From Micractinium sp. NFX-FRZ (Eukaryota > Chlorophyta > Trebouxiophyceae > Chlorellales > Chlorellaceae): a stretch of 64,000 nt of DNA. The DNA is taken from NCBI GenBank assembly GCA_029339195.1, contig JAPTJF010000007.1:186001-250000 (forward strand). Direction: 5' to 3'. This document shows, piece after piece, positions 45,542 through 57,400 of the stretch (the first letter of the stretch is position 1; every line of letters begins with the position of its first letter). A program made the position numbers and the translations under genes. Below the pieces are notes generated by a model. The model worked only from the letters and a program-made list of their open reading frames with translations. It was not told the DNA's origin and did no database searches.

Positions 45542-47721
45542 ATGGAGGACCCGCAGAAGAAGAGCGGCAAGAAGCGGTGAGGCGGCGCAGCTCTGCACTC
45601 TGAGCGAGAGAGATATGAGCGCGAATTACGACATGCATGCATGCCAGCGGGCCGCACCTCACCATTGCTGCCACTGGCACCACCTGCCACCGCCGCCGCC
45701 GCCGCCGCCACCATGTCACCCTGCCGGCCCCTCCTTGCCTAACGTCCCTTCTCAGGCGCAGCAAGAAGCAGGAAGATGCCGAGCCACTGAACCAAGATGA
45801 GCTGGTGCGGCGGCGGCGGCAGCGCGACATGCGTGAGCTCGCGCTGCGGCTGCGGGCGGAGGGCAAGGTGTACAAGAAGCACAAGAAGCACAAGCCGCGG
45901 CGGCGCGTGCAGGTGGGGACATGAACGGTGTGATGCTGGGCCGCACAAGGGTTCGGCGTAATTATGTGCGGGAAGATGCACTGGCCGCGGCGGCGGTGTG
46001 TGCAGGCGAGCCGTCGTTGAGACGGACTAATGCTTGTGGGTGACAACAGTGTTGTGTGCGGACTGCTGCTGGGGTTTGTGGCCACTTCCATGTGTGGAGT
46101 GGGTGCTAGTTGATGGTACTGTCCCCTGCTCGAAGGGAGTGCGGCACCTGTGGAATCCGCCTTGGGCCATTGCATGCTGCTTGCAGCCACCCCATATGCA
46201 TTCCTTGCCCCCCCCGCCTTCCCAGCCGTGCCTCCTCAGCTCCGCCCCTCCCTGTTTGCTGTGTGTGCCCTCTGCCCAGGTGATTGTCATCCCCATTGCG
46301 TGGAAGAAGAACGAGAAGGATGCCAAGGCGGTGCAGCGGGCGACAGAGGCAGCAGTCCAGGTGGGGGCCGGGGCGCCTGCTCTTGTGACGCAGCAGGCAT
46401 GACACGGCATGACACACACGTGCATGGCATCATGCGTTTGCCCCTGCCCTGCTTTGCCTGCCTTCCGTCCTGCTGCTCATCTGAGCAGGTACCTTGCAGC
46501 TCCCCAACAGCAAGTAGTGCAGCTCCAGGACCAGGCCCATTCCTCACCGGCCTGCCCCCCAATACACACTGTGTGTGCATCTGTGTGCAGCTTCTGCGGG
46601 ATGCGGGGGTGAAGGCTGACATAGACTCGACCACGGAGCTGACGCCGGGGCAGAAGATGCGAAACTGGTGAGGCGGGTCGCATGTGGGGTGGGGTTAGGT
46701 GTGCGATGGGCCCGGGTTGGAGTTGGGGGTAGCGCCGCATGATGCCATGGATGATACACAGGATGCGCTCGTGTGCCGGCTAGTCGTTCGTGCGGGCTGC
46801 AACAGCACGGCGCCCCCGTCTGCCCTCGCCCTCAAACCGGACGCACGTGCATGGTTGAGCTGTGGCCAACGTTGCCGCGCTACGCTGTGCCTGAACTTTG
46901 CCATGCTGCGCTGCGCTGCGCTGCGCCATGCTGTGCCATGCTGTGCAGGGAGGAGAAGGGCGTGAAGGTCCGCGTGGAGATCGGCCCCAAGGAGGCGGAT
47001 ACTGGGCAGGCTGTGCTGGCCATCTGCAAGGGCAAAGCGGGGGAGGTGGCAGACAAGCGGACGGTGCAGGCGGGGGCAGAGCTGTGCGAGCTTGTGCGGC
47101 AGCAGCTGGAGGCGATGGGGCAGACGGTAGCGCCGCCGGCAGCCCAGCAGCAGCAGGCAGCGGCAGGCGGCGGCGGGGCGGCGGCGGATGACGGAGAGGA
47201 TGGGGAGGCGCAGGGGCAGCAGCAGGCGGGGGCAGCGGGCAATCAGAAGCAGCAGCAGCAGTACAGGTCGGCGGAAGAGCTTGAGGGCGACTTCGCGGCG
47301 CCGGCAGAGGAGGTGAGCGTGTGGGGGGCAGCAGGGGGGGTGGGGAACATTAGTGGAAGGAAGGCGGGAGGCAGCAGAGGGTGGCAGCAGAGGTGTGCTG
47401 AGCAGGGGGTGGGCAGCAGGGGTTGGGCAGCACACGACTGACTCTCGCGCCACCCACCCCTCCAGGCGTGCCGAGCAGCACATTGCGTCTGCGGCAGGGC
47501 GTGGGCAGCGGCCGGGATGCAACACGTTGGCGCTACGGGTGCAGCTGCACCCAACAACCGACCACCCCTTTTGCCAGCATGCAGCTGCTCTTTCGCGTGT
47601 TCTTGTCTGATATTACTGCTGCTGCTGCTGCGTCCTGTCCCTCCCGCAGGAGGCTGAAGAGCCCAAGGCAGCAAAGAAGCAGAAGAAGAAGGGCAAGGGC
47701 GCCAAGGTGGTGACCTTCTGA
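45542..47721 (+). CDS. Free-standing aaRS-type anticodon-binding domain protein
   Basis: Six exons (45542-45576, 45756-45912, 46280-46360, 46591-46667, 46949-47312, 47650-47721) join in frame to 261 residues. Residues 1-65 are very basic, with KKHKKHKPRRRVQ. Residues 66-175 read VIVIPIAWKKNEKDAK, LLRDAGVKADIDSTTEL, TPGQKMRNWEEKGVKVRVEI, GPKEADTGQAVLAICKGKAG and LCELVRQQLEAM. This is the alpha/beta fold of the class II (His/Gly/Thr/Pro) tRNA-synthetase anticodon-binding domain, closest in pattern to the archaeal/eukaryotic ProRS form. No class II catalytic motifs are present anywhere in the gene. A Gln/Gly/Ala linker and a Lys-rich C-terminus (KKQKKKGKGAKVVTF) follow. The basic ends suggest RNA binding or nuclear location. 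Its substrate and role are unknown. Confidence 0.78.
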
Positions 47722-48270
47722 CCGGCACTGTCAACATGAGACGCGGTTGGCTGGCCAGGATGCTGTGCTTACCAATGCGCCCCTTGCGCTGAGGCTGTCC
47801 TTAGGCCCCAGTGCCTTTCCCGCCTGCCCCTGCGGTTCGCTCTGGCCTGTGCCGTGACATTTCTGTGGCCCGTGAAAGCGTGCCGCCTGCATCCGGCCAG
47901 GATACTGCCAAGGCCCGGGTCGTTGAGAGGCTGCAGCGCACGGCATACGGTTGCAGTCATGGCGAGTCCATGCAGACAGCTCCAGGGGAAGGATACGTGC
48001 GTGGGTGGTGTGTGCGTGTTCAACCCTTACTAGAGTGCAACAATCTGATGAAGCATGCAGATGGTCTGTCGGGACCGTCCCGCCGCCGCCTGGCGCCGTC
48101 CCAGCATCTGGTTGGAACACAAACTGCTTGGCCTGATTCCTCCCATCGACTGTGTATTCCGCCCAGACGCAGGACTTCCGCAAAGGAAACCCGTTGAGCG
48201 CCTGGTTACAGTAAATTGTCTGCGCAGCGGGGGTATAGATCAGAGCCGGCGCCCTGTGGGCCCTCATCGC
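47722..48270. other. Intergenic region before the glycosyltransferase
   Basis: It holds the 3' UTR of the anticodon-domain gene and the promoter of the next gene. The minus strand is open for about 180 codons, but there is no splice or family evidence for a gene. Confidence 0.45.
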
Positions 48271-51200
48271 ATGCTTGGCGGGCATGCGGGAGGCGTTTCA
48301 GCCAAACGACAGCCGCCCTGGGCTCGTCACTGCGTCACAGTGTTCGTCATTTCTCTCCTGGCGGCCTCTCTCAGGCTGTACGCCTCTCCGCGGCAGCTCC
48401 AGACTCCCAGCACTCAGCGTGCAGCGACGGATGGCGACGGGGATAGCAGCTTGGCGGCCGCGGCGGCAGAGCCAGCGGCGGCAGCGGCTGCCGCGCGGTT
48501 GCGAGCGCAGCAGCAGCCGCAGCCGAAGCAGCAGCCCCCGCAGCAGTGCCAGCTGAACATCCACGGAGGTCCCTGGGGCGTCCACTGCCAGAGGCTGCAC
48601 CGGGTGTGCGTGGACCAAGGGCAGCTCATCTTTCACGAGGAGCGGCACCAGGCGGGCGAGGGGCGGGAGCCGGCCCGGCTGCCGGTGATCCAGGTCCACC
48701 ACACGCGGCTGTACCACTTCCCCTGGAAAGCTGGGGCCAGCGCTGAAGGCAGCCCAGGCAGCAGTGGGGCTAATAACAGCAGCGGCAGCGGCAATGGAGA
48801 CGACCAGGCTGCCGACAGCAGCAGCGGAGGAGGCGGCGCACTTGGGGCCGATGTGAGCACGGATGGAGAGGAGTGGGAGGAGGAGCGTGCAGAGGACGCA
48901 GGCAGCAGCAAGGACGACGGGGGCGGTGACGGCCAGGGCACGGCAGGGCGCACAACGGGCGGGGCGGCGCAGCGGCGGCGGCTGCAGATGGGAGCGGCAT
49001 CGCAGCCCCGCAGGGTGGCTTATGAGATGCATGTGAGGCGAGGTGGTGCATCAGGAAGGCAGCAGCGGTTGTCGGGACTGCTCTGCAGGGGTGATCAACG
49101 GGGGTCCTGAGGTCACTCCATCCCCACAGAGCTGGCCACCATGCTTGCCTGCTGCCCTGTCCGCTTGCTGGGCAGGCAACAGAGGTTGGACAGCAGTAGG
49201 CGCGGCTGCGCCCAGCACTGTGCACTCCTGTCCCTCGTGCAGCCAGGGACAGCCCAAGCTTCCCCATCCCGACCTCCACCTGCCTCTGTGTCTCCCGACC
49301 ACACGCTCCTGCTGCCCCTCCCCGTCCCACTCCTCCCCCGCCCGCAGCCCCCAGGGGAGCACTTCAACCGCCGCCTGCTGCCGCCCATGCCCACCCGGCC
49401 TGCCAGCGGGAGGGAGCCGACACCCTACCTGGCAGCACCCACCTTCTCCACCTGCACAGTCCCTATAGTGGTGTACCCCATCTTTGCAGACAACTTTGCA
49501 CACCTGTTCCATGGTGAGCCAACTGGTGTGTGGCAGCCTCCTGCTGGGTTGATGGGCTGCTGGCTGCTTGCTTTTGACCATGGTATGTGGTCTGTGAGCT
49601 GCAGCCAGCTGTGCCCACATGGCATGCGGTGAGCCTGCTCGGTCCGCTTTGCCTGCCCGCCTAGCTCCGGCTCGGCTGCTGCCCCGCCATGGGGCGGCTG
49701 GGCAGTGCTCTGCCCTGGGCTGTTGTGGGCAAACCGGTGTTTGGTACTGCCCATCTCCCGATGCTTGCTCCGCCGGCAGCTGCTTTCTGGCTGCTGCATA
49801 GAGCAGCCGCGCTCGCCACCCGGTGCCTGCCTTACGACACCGCGCGCTGGGCTCTTCGACCCCCACCACGCCCCCACCCCACCCGCCCTTGTGTGCCCCC
49901 ATGTCCTGCAGACCACGGACGGCCGTGGTAATATCCCATCACTCGTGCCCCTCACACCCATGCCTCTGGCCCTTTCATATCCTCCCGCCCCCTGCCATGC
50001 CCCGCAGACGTGGCCGCCTTCCTCCACTCCCTGCTGCGCCGCACCCGCTGGCGGCAGCACGCCAAGCTGGTGGTGCTGACCCCCGAAGGCCTGGCCATGA
50101 CACAGCCAGAGGCACAGCTGCTGCCCGTGCTGAGCAACATGTCGGTGCAGACCTGGGCAGACTTCAGCAGGCGGCTGCCGCCTGGCTACGATCCGCAGGT
50201 TGGCGGGGGGGCGGCCGTGGGTGCAGGGTTGGTGCTTGGGTTGGTCAAGCAACGTGGCGGTGCTCAGCTGGGCAGGACATATGAAGTGGCTGCCGCCCGG
50301 GGGCGAGCGTGTTTGGCGCGCTGGCGGGCGGGCGTGTGGGATGTGCACCATCATGCGGCTTGGTGGGCAGGCGGCAGGGCATGCCATCAGGGTGGGACGT
50401 GCCTGCTCTGCACTAGACCGGCCAGGCGGCACAGACCCCAGGCACTGCGTGCATGGGCCCCTGGACTGTCGCCCACTTAGTCCCGCTCCCGCTGCTCGCC
50501 ACCACCACCCCGCCTGTGCTGCAGGCGGACCTCCAGCAGCCGCCGGCCAGCTTTGAGGGCGGCGAGCGCCGCTGCTTCGACACGCTGTATGTGTGCGGCC
50601 GCAAGTTCAAGCCCAGTCTGCCGCTGAGGGATGGGCTGCCCAATAGCAAGGCGGAGGAGCAGGAGCAGCTGCGCAAGAGCATCCCACGAGAGAATTTTGG
50701 GTTTGGGCAGGAGGTGGTGCGGTACTACACGGTACTTCGCGGTACCACACAGCAGCAGCAGCAGCAGCAGCCCAGCAGCAGCGGCAGCAGCGGTGAATCC
50801 AGCAGCAGCAGCAGTAGCAGCAGCAGCAGCGCCAGCACCGCACGCAGCCAGGTCGGCAGGGACGGTCGGCCGCTGCGTGTGCGGTTCATGCGGCGGGACT
50901 CTGGCGGGCGGCAGCTGCTCAACGCGAGTGCGCTGCTGGAGAGCTGCAACGCGTGGCGTTACCAGCCGCAGCGGGGCGGGGCCGAGGTGACCGCAGACTG
51001 CCGGCAGGTGAGGGGACGGTGGCCGTTTGGGCTCCTTGCTATTATGGGTGCGACAGGCGCGGCAGGTGCTTGGAGGGAGGTCAAGTGCCTGGCACTCGTG
51101 GCCAGCAGCAGCGTACGCAGCTTGGCTGTATGCCAGGGCCCCTCCTCTGCGCCAACCCAACCATTGCCTGGACTCTGTGTCTTCTCTCCACCGCAGGTGG

Positions 51201-52215
51201 AGCTGCCCAATCTGGAGGCGGGGATCGCGGCTGCCCAGGAGGCAGACGTGTTTGTGGGGATGCACGGTGGGTGGGTGGGTGAACAGGCTGGGCTAGACTC
51301 CGTGCGAGCGTGCACTGCCGGCGGGCTGGGGGGATGGGCATGCACGGCGGGCGGCGGGCACTTTGCCCAGCCGAGGGGCACGCCTTGCACCAGCACAGTT
51401 GCCAGCCTCACAGTGTCCACCTCCTCAAACCCAGCGGCGCTACCCTTGCCCCGCCCGGAGGCGCCGTCTCCCCAGTCGGGTGTGTGCTCAGGCCCTCATC
51501 TCCTTCCTTCTTTGCAACCATCACCCTGCCACGTCACCAACCCCCGCCACGCAGGTGCCAACATGGCCAACAGCTTCATGATGCGCCCAGGCAGCAGCAC
51601 CCTGGAGGTCACCCCCTTTGAGTTTGGTCTCATGCCGGGAGCCTTTGGGCCCAGCATACAAAATGCGCAGGTGCGTGGGGTTGGGGCGGGTAGGGCGGGG
51701 CGAGGCGGGGTGGCCGTGGCGGGGTGCATGTGCGGGGCGGGAGATGGGGGGGAAACCCTGGAAGGCAGCACAGTGGCCCGGCCGCTAGATGAGTGGCAGC
51801 GGGCGCATGCCCAGAGCTGACCGCTTGCCCTCAATATGCACGCTGCCACCGCTGACTCCCTTCCTGCCGTGCCCGCTCATCTCCCCCTCTGCTCCCCTGT
51901 CCACACATCCCCCGCCCCCTACAGGACGCCTCCTCCTTGCTCCTCTGGTGGTCTGCAGTCGTTTGCGACCCCTCCCTCTCGGAACCTGGCCCAGATGAGG
52001 TGGCAAAGCGTGAGCCATCCCGCTGGTGGCCCCGTGACCGCAGCGCACGCCTGCCCTGGGCGGTGCTGCGGGCCGTGCTGGAAGAGATTGTGGCGTTGGG
52101 TGGCGACAGACAGCGGTACATTCAAGACTACTGGCTGCCCGGCAGGCACCGCTTCCACTTTACCGCCACGGGTGCCGTTTCAAGGGGTGACCAGCCGCTG
52201 TGCACGGGGGCCTGA
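48271..52215 (+). CDS. GT61/EOGT-like glycosyltransferase
   Basis: Seven exons (48271-49032, 49348-49513, 50008-50198, 50525-51007, 51197-51266, 51555-51670, 51925-52215) give 692 residues in frame. The chosen ATG precedes a type II signal anchor, CVTVFVISLLAASLRLYA (about residues 25-42), so the enzyme should face the Golgi/ER lumen. A low-complexity stem follows. The catalytic part has VVYPIFADNFAHLFHG and, near the C-terminus, EADVFVGMHGANMANSFMM, the signature of the GT61 (DUF563) family, followed by EVTPFEFG. GT61 enzymes transfer xylose, arabinose or N-acetylglucosamine to glycans or proteins; the sugar here cannot be told. Gln and Ser runs interrupt the domain at residues about 445-475. 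A TGTAA at 52558 is a possible poly(A) signal. Confidence 0.85.
50751..50832 (+). repeat. In-frame CAG/AGC repeat (poly-Gln, poly-Ser)
   Basis: A CAG run at 50751-50770 codes for consecutive glutamines and an AGC run at about 50799-50832 for serines, inside exon 4 of the GT61-like gene. It is a simple-sequence expansion in a probable surface loop. Confidence 0.9.
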
Positions 52216-53139
52216 GCTTTACTACACAGCAGTGCTTGTGTGGCGCGCTTGCCACAGCACGTCTTTTAGCACACAACTTAGCTTCAACCCATATGTTTGC
52301 TTCAGCAGCCCTGACACGGCGCACACCCCGTTCCGCGTCAACAGAGCGGATAACAGCCTCCCTGACCCTCTTGTTTGCGTTTCGTACCTGATCTGTCATC
52401 CTTGCTCTGTGCCCCTGACTCCTATGACTGACATGAAACCAATGCACGTCTCATATTGTGGCTGCGCCACTGCGTGCCGAATCATCAACTTGCTACTGTG
52501 ACCGCGCAAGTGCGGGAATTTTCATGCCATGATTCATGTGCTGCCCGCTCTTACACTTGTAAATTAACGTGCGGACAGCACAGTTAGGTGCTTCACTCAA
52601 GTGCTGCTGCCTGTTGAGGCAACTAACGCATTTTGCCAGTGCCCACCATGCTGAACACGTCCAGAGCTAGACATTGGCTCGGTACATGCACACATGTCGC
52701 ATCGGCTGCCCGTCCCTTCCCGCCTGCTTGCCTCCCCTCCTGTCTCCCCTTCCCTGTCCGGCACTGAGTGCTGGCTGTATGGCACAACTTACTGGCGCAA
52801 GCGTTACAGAGGCAGTGATACAGATCAGAGGTACAAGGAGTACGGGAGAGCTGGAAGGACGGAATGAGCAGTGGAGCAAACAATTGGGAGAGCAGAGCAG
52901 TAAGCGTCAGGGCAGAGCCAGAGCAAGAGGACAGTCAGCTGGAAAGCGGCAAGGTAGCAAAAGGGGAAACAAGGGCGGAAGAGGGGGCTGCAGTGTTGCT
53001 CAATGGAGTGCTGGCCTCAGTGCCTTGGCTGGCACCCTCACGTGACGGGCTGCTCGCTGCCTTCCCGACGCCGCTGCAATGGGGCAAGGGGGAGGTGGGC
53101 AGGCGTCAGGGTCATTTGGGGTAAGGGGGAGGTGGGCAT
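52216..53139. other. Convergent intergenic region
   Basis: About 0.9 kb between the glycosyltransferase stop and the 181-aa gene stop. TGTAA at 52558 (+) and TTACA at 52804 (- strand TGTAA) are possible poly(A) signals. A purine-rich stretch lies at 52830-53000. No exon supported. Confidence 0.45.
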
Positions 53140-54171
53140 TTACATCCCCAGCACCCTGGCAGCAACCGCAACACCAGGCAGCCAACCTCGGCGCACCTTC
53201 TTGTCCTTCTTCATCTTCAGCTTGATCTTGGTGGGAGCTACGCCTGCCGCAGCTGCACCGCCCACGCTGACCGACGGCGCCGTGGTGTTGACGCCGCCAG
53301 AACCAGCTGTGGTGGCAGGGGTGTTGTACCCGCCAATGTTGGTTTGAAGCAGGTCCCCCTTCTCAGCCTGCAGGCGGCAGCAAGGACAGGTGGGTTGAAG
53401 AGTGAATGTAGGCAGAGCGCCCTTGCCAAGGCATGCAGGTGCATGAGGGCACGGCAGTGCTCAGCTGAGTATGTGGGCGGGCAGGTAACCAAGGGGAGCG
53501 GAGGGTGCTGCACCGCTGGCGCCCCAACCCCACCTGCCTCCTGCCCGGCACGCACCCCGGGCCTGCAGCGCCGCCGCTAAGCACCTAGCACCCACCTCCA
53601 GCCTGCAGCCCAGGCCCCTAAGCACCCAGTGTCCACCTCCCCGGCCAGCAACCCAGGCCCCTGAGCACCCAGCACCCACCTCTGTGAGCCTGTAGCCCCC
53701 CGCCTGCAGCGTGAACCCGCGCTCCAGGGTGGCCCTCGTCAGCGGCTTGAACTCTGGTGCTGCCGCCGAGGGGAAGCGCTGCCCCAGTGGCCCCAAGTCG
53801 TACGCATCCCCCTTGCGCCGCCAGTCTGTAAGGCACAGCACTTTGGTTTGGTAGTCCCCTGTGCCCACCCGCCCGCTCAGCACGGCTGTGGCGATGTTGC
53901 CCAGGCAGTTGGCCTCCAGCAGGTGGGAGTCGCCGCGCTGGTGAGGCTCATCGGGGACCACTGCGCAGCACGGGAAAAGTGGGGCAGTGGCGGTCAATAA
54001 GAGCGGTGGCGGCAGGCGGCGGCGGCGGCGGCGGCGGCAGCGGCGGCAGAACCCCTACAGCCGCTTCGAACTGCGCCGAGGGGCGGCAGATGCACAAAAG
54101 GTGCACGTTCCAGCAGTGCAGCGCCCGGACTCACGCGGCCCTGGCTCCAGCAGCAGGAACGGGCGAGCCAT
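53140..54171 (-). CDS. Unrecognised 181-aa protein
   Basis: Exons 54171-54135, 53960-53680 and 53367-53140 join in frame to 181 residues. The start MARPFLLLEPGPL is split by a 174-base intron. The core contains RGDSHLLEANCLGNIATAVL, TGDYQTKVLCLTDWRRKGDA and ATLERGFTLQAGGYRLTE, well-structured and with mixed charges. The C-terminal third is low-complexity (Thr, Gly, Ala) and ends in a basic KIKLKMKKDKKVRRGW segment that could bind nucleic acid or act as a nuclear signal. I do not recognise the family. If an intron removed the last part, the C-terminus would end soon after KKDKK; the open frame favours the version given. It is divergent from the glucose transporter, 240 bases apart. Confidence 0.62.
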
Positions 54172-54411
54172 AGTTAGCCCCTCGCCATGCCGCCGTCGCT
54201 GCTGCTTTGGATGACCACTGATGTGCGTGGAAGTCAAACAGCAGGACAGGAGGACTGACGGTGGCCTCGAGTGGCAGTGAACTGGCATGGTCTCTTGCAG
54301 CACGCAGCACGGCTGCAAAAATCAGGCAGGTGTCTGCATCGCGTACAGGCGGCTTGTTGGTTGGATCACTTGGTAGCCTCCGATTCTGCGGTGATCGAGT
54401 TGCCGACGTAC
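54172..54411. promoter_or_regulatory. Compact bidirectional promoter
   Basis: Only 240 bases separate the start codons of the 181-aa gene (-) and the plastid glucose transporter (+, ATG at 54412). Both 5' UTRs and promoters must share it, so the pair may be co-regulated. No clear TATA box. Confidence 0.5.
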
Positions 54412-57400
54412 ATGAGCGCGCTGGGAGTTGGGGCTCGACAGCACTTTCGCAGAAGCTCTCCTGCTTTCAAAGAGCAGCCTCGCCGTGCTGCGTGCTCAGT
54501 CCTCGGCGCCGGGCGGCTCGGGCGGCTCCGGCGGTCCATGAGCGGCACGCCCACCGGCGGCAGCTCCAGCCCCGCCCGCCGGCGAGGCGGCAAGGAGGAG
54601 GCCGAGAGCGTGCCGCTGTTCGTCTCAGGGGATAGCCCCATGGGCACTCTGAAGCACCGCGCTGGCAGCAGTCTGGGCGATGTGCTCGTAGCGGGTGCTG
54701 CCGCCGACGAGCGCGGCGGCGTGCCGGGCGGCCTGCCCGGTGCTCCCGCCGCCGCCGCTGCCGGCCTGTCGTCTGCAGTGCTGCTGTGTGTGGCGGTTGC
54801 CAGCATGGGAGCTCTGAGCTTTGGCTACCACCTGGGAGTGGTGAATGGGCCACTGGAGGTCATGGCGCAGCAGCTGGGCTTTGGAGGGAATGCGGTGCTG
54901 CAGGGGATGGTGAGCGGGCTAGGGTTCTTGCTGGGTGGGCCCTGGGTGGGGCGGGGCGGGTGCTGTGCTGCTGCGGGCTGTGCTGGTATCCCAAGGGCTC
55001 ACTGCAGGCAAATGTATTTCAAGCCACATCAGCGTGTGCTCGCCTGCTGGTGCGGCTCAGTGCACAGCGGGGCACACTGAGAGCCACCCCAACTGACTGC
55101 CTGCCTGCCTGCCTGCCTCCCAGCCTGCCTGGCCCTCGCCTCACCCTCCCCTGCCGCCTCAACCTGTGTGCACCCGACCTGCCGGATTATTGCCCACCGT
55201 CGTCCCTCTCCTTTCCACCTCCACCCTCGCTGTGCAGGTGGTCAGTAGCGTGCTGGCGGGCGCAGCCGTGGGCTCCCTCGCCGGCAGCAGCCTGGCCGAC
55301 TCGCTGGGGCGGCGCCGGGCCTTCATGCTGGATGCCATCCCCATGCTGGCTGGGCCGCTCATCTCCGCTGCCGCCAGCAGCCTGACCGGCATGGTGGCTG
55401 GGCGTGTGATCACTGGGGTGGGCATCGGCCTCTCCTCTGCCCTGGTGCCCCTCTACATCTCAGAGGTGGGTGCTGCTGGTGCTGACGGGAGGGACAGGGC
55501 AGGGAAAAGGGCGGTACAGGTTGTATCAGGTCGTGGTACCACGTGTGCTTGGGTGGCACTCTGGGCATGCTGCCCAGGGCAGGGCTGGCATGTCACAGTC
55601 GAGGAGACGAGCCTGCCATGAGCAGGAGCGCATCCGGCGGCCTTCTCCCACCCGTGCAGCTCTGCGCCTGCTGGCCCCTTGCCGTGATCATCCCACCCGC
55701 CCACCCCTCCGGCTCGATTCACCCGCTCATGCTCTGTGCCATGTGCCCCGCACCTGCTGGGCCGCCCCACAGATCTCCCCCACTCACCTGCGCGGCTCCA
55801 CTCACCAATCAACCAGCTCACTCCTTGTTCCCACCCGTTGTTACTCTCTTTTACGCCACCTTCCCACCTCCCTGCCCCCCGCCCCACAGATCTCCCCCAC
55901 CCACCTGCGCGGCACCCTGGGCAGCATCAACCAGCTCATGATTTGTGTGGGCATCCTGGCCGCCCTACTGGTCAACGTGGCCATGCCCGCCGCCGCCTGG
56001 CGCTCCATGTTTGCGCTGGCAGCGGCGCCCGCTGCCCTGCTGGGCCTGGGTGAGTGTGCGGGGGAGGCGTTGAGAAATGAGGGTTATGCTCTCAGCCGCC
56101 TGACGCTCCGTGTTTGCTCCCGCTGCCCTGCTTGGCCACCCTCACCCATCCCCCTGTCAACTGCCCGCCTGCCCGCTTGGCTGCCTGCAGGCATGCTCGC
56201 GTGCCCCGAGTCCCCGGCGTACCTGCTCTTGAAGGGCCAGCGGCGGGAGGCATCCGCCGTGGCCGACCGGCTGTGGGGCGCCGACGGCGCCTCCCAGCTG
56301 GGCGCAGGTGCGGGTGGGAGGGGAGCGGGCACTGTGTATGGGGAGGCCGTTGCGCCTACCAGCTGCTTGCTTGCTGGGCTGTACCCACACAGCCATGCGC
56401 AGTTGGTTGTGTTACTCGCATTGTCCTCAACCTGACCCTATAGGGACGCCCACCCGTCTTTCCACCCACCCCACCCTCGCCTGCAGCCAAGCACGGCGAT
56501 GACGGCGGCAGCGCGGCGCCCTCCTGGGGAGAGGTGCTGTCCAGCCGCGGCGCCGTGGTGGGCATGCTGCTCTTTGTGCTGCAGCAGTTCTCGGGCATCA
56601 ACGCTATCGTGTACTTCTCCTCTGCCGGTGAGATGAGAAGCTTTGCGTTTGAGTGGGGGGTCCATTTGGGTTCTGCTGTTCTCTGTGGTTTTCTGCAAGT
56701 CACCAGCATGACTGCTGCCTGGTCCACCCCCTCTTCCCTGCCCCACCCCCCGCCTGGCGCCCTCCTCTACCCGCCCACCTGCCCTCCCTCTCACCCTTTC
56801 GCCTGACCGCACGATGCCCATGCCATCACGATGCCCCTCCCATTGCCGCTTCTCCGCCTGGCCTTCGCCCTCCTGCAGTGTTTGAGAAGGCGGGCATCCA
56901 GTCGGGGGCGCTGGCCAGCGCTGCCGTGGGCGCCACAAACGTACTTGGTACCGTGGTGGCTGCCGGACTGATGGACAAGGCGGGGCGCAAGTGAGGGGTG
57001 GGGTGCAGGGCAGTGGGAGTGGGGTGGGAGGGAGTGGGGATGGGGCACGGCACGCCCAGGACTCCCGGATGCTGGGGAGGCAGGCAGCAGGAGTGGGGCA
57101 CAGAGCGCCCAGGGTTGCTGGAGGCGGGTAGAAGGGGCAGCTGGGGGGCCAGAGGGCGGAGGAATGAGGCGGTGCTCATGGGAGCAGAGGCCAATGCACT
57201 CGTGCCGCTGCTCAATTCCTGCATTTGCCGTACTCCGCCCGTCGCCGTTGTTCTCGCAGGCAGCTGATCACCCTGAGCTTTGTGGGCATGGGCGTCAGCA
57301 TGCTGGCCATGGCAGCCGGCCTCAGCCTCCCCTTTCTCAGCGGTGAGCTCATTTGTCCGGAGTGGTGCCTGGCCAGCTGGGCGCAGCAACAAGTGTGGAA

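Noticed and set aside
47731..48285. 184-codon open frame on the minus strand
   Set aside because: It lies in the promoter of the glycosyltransferase gene, has no recognisable domain, and long open frames are common in GC-rich DNA.
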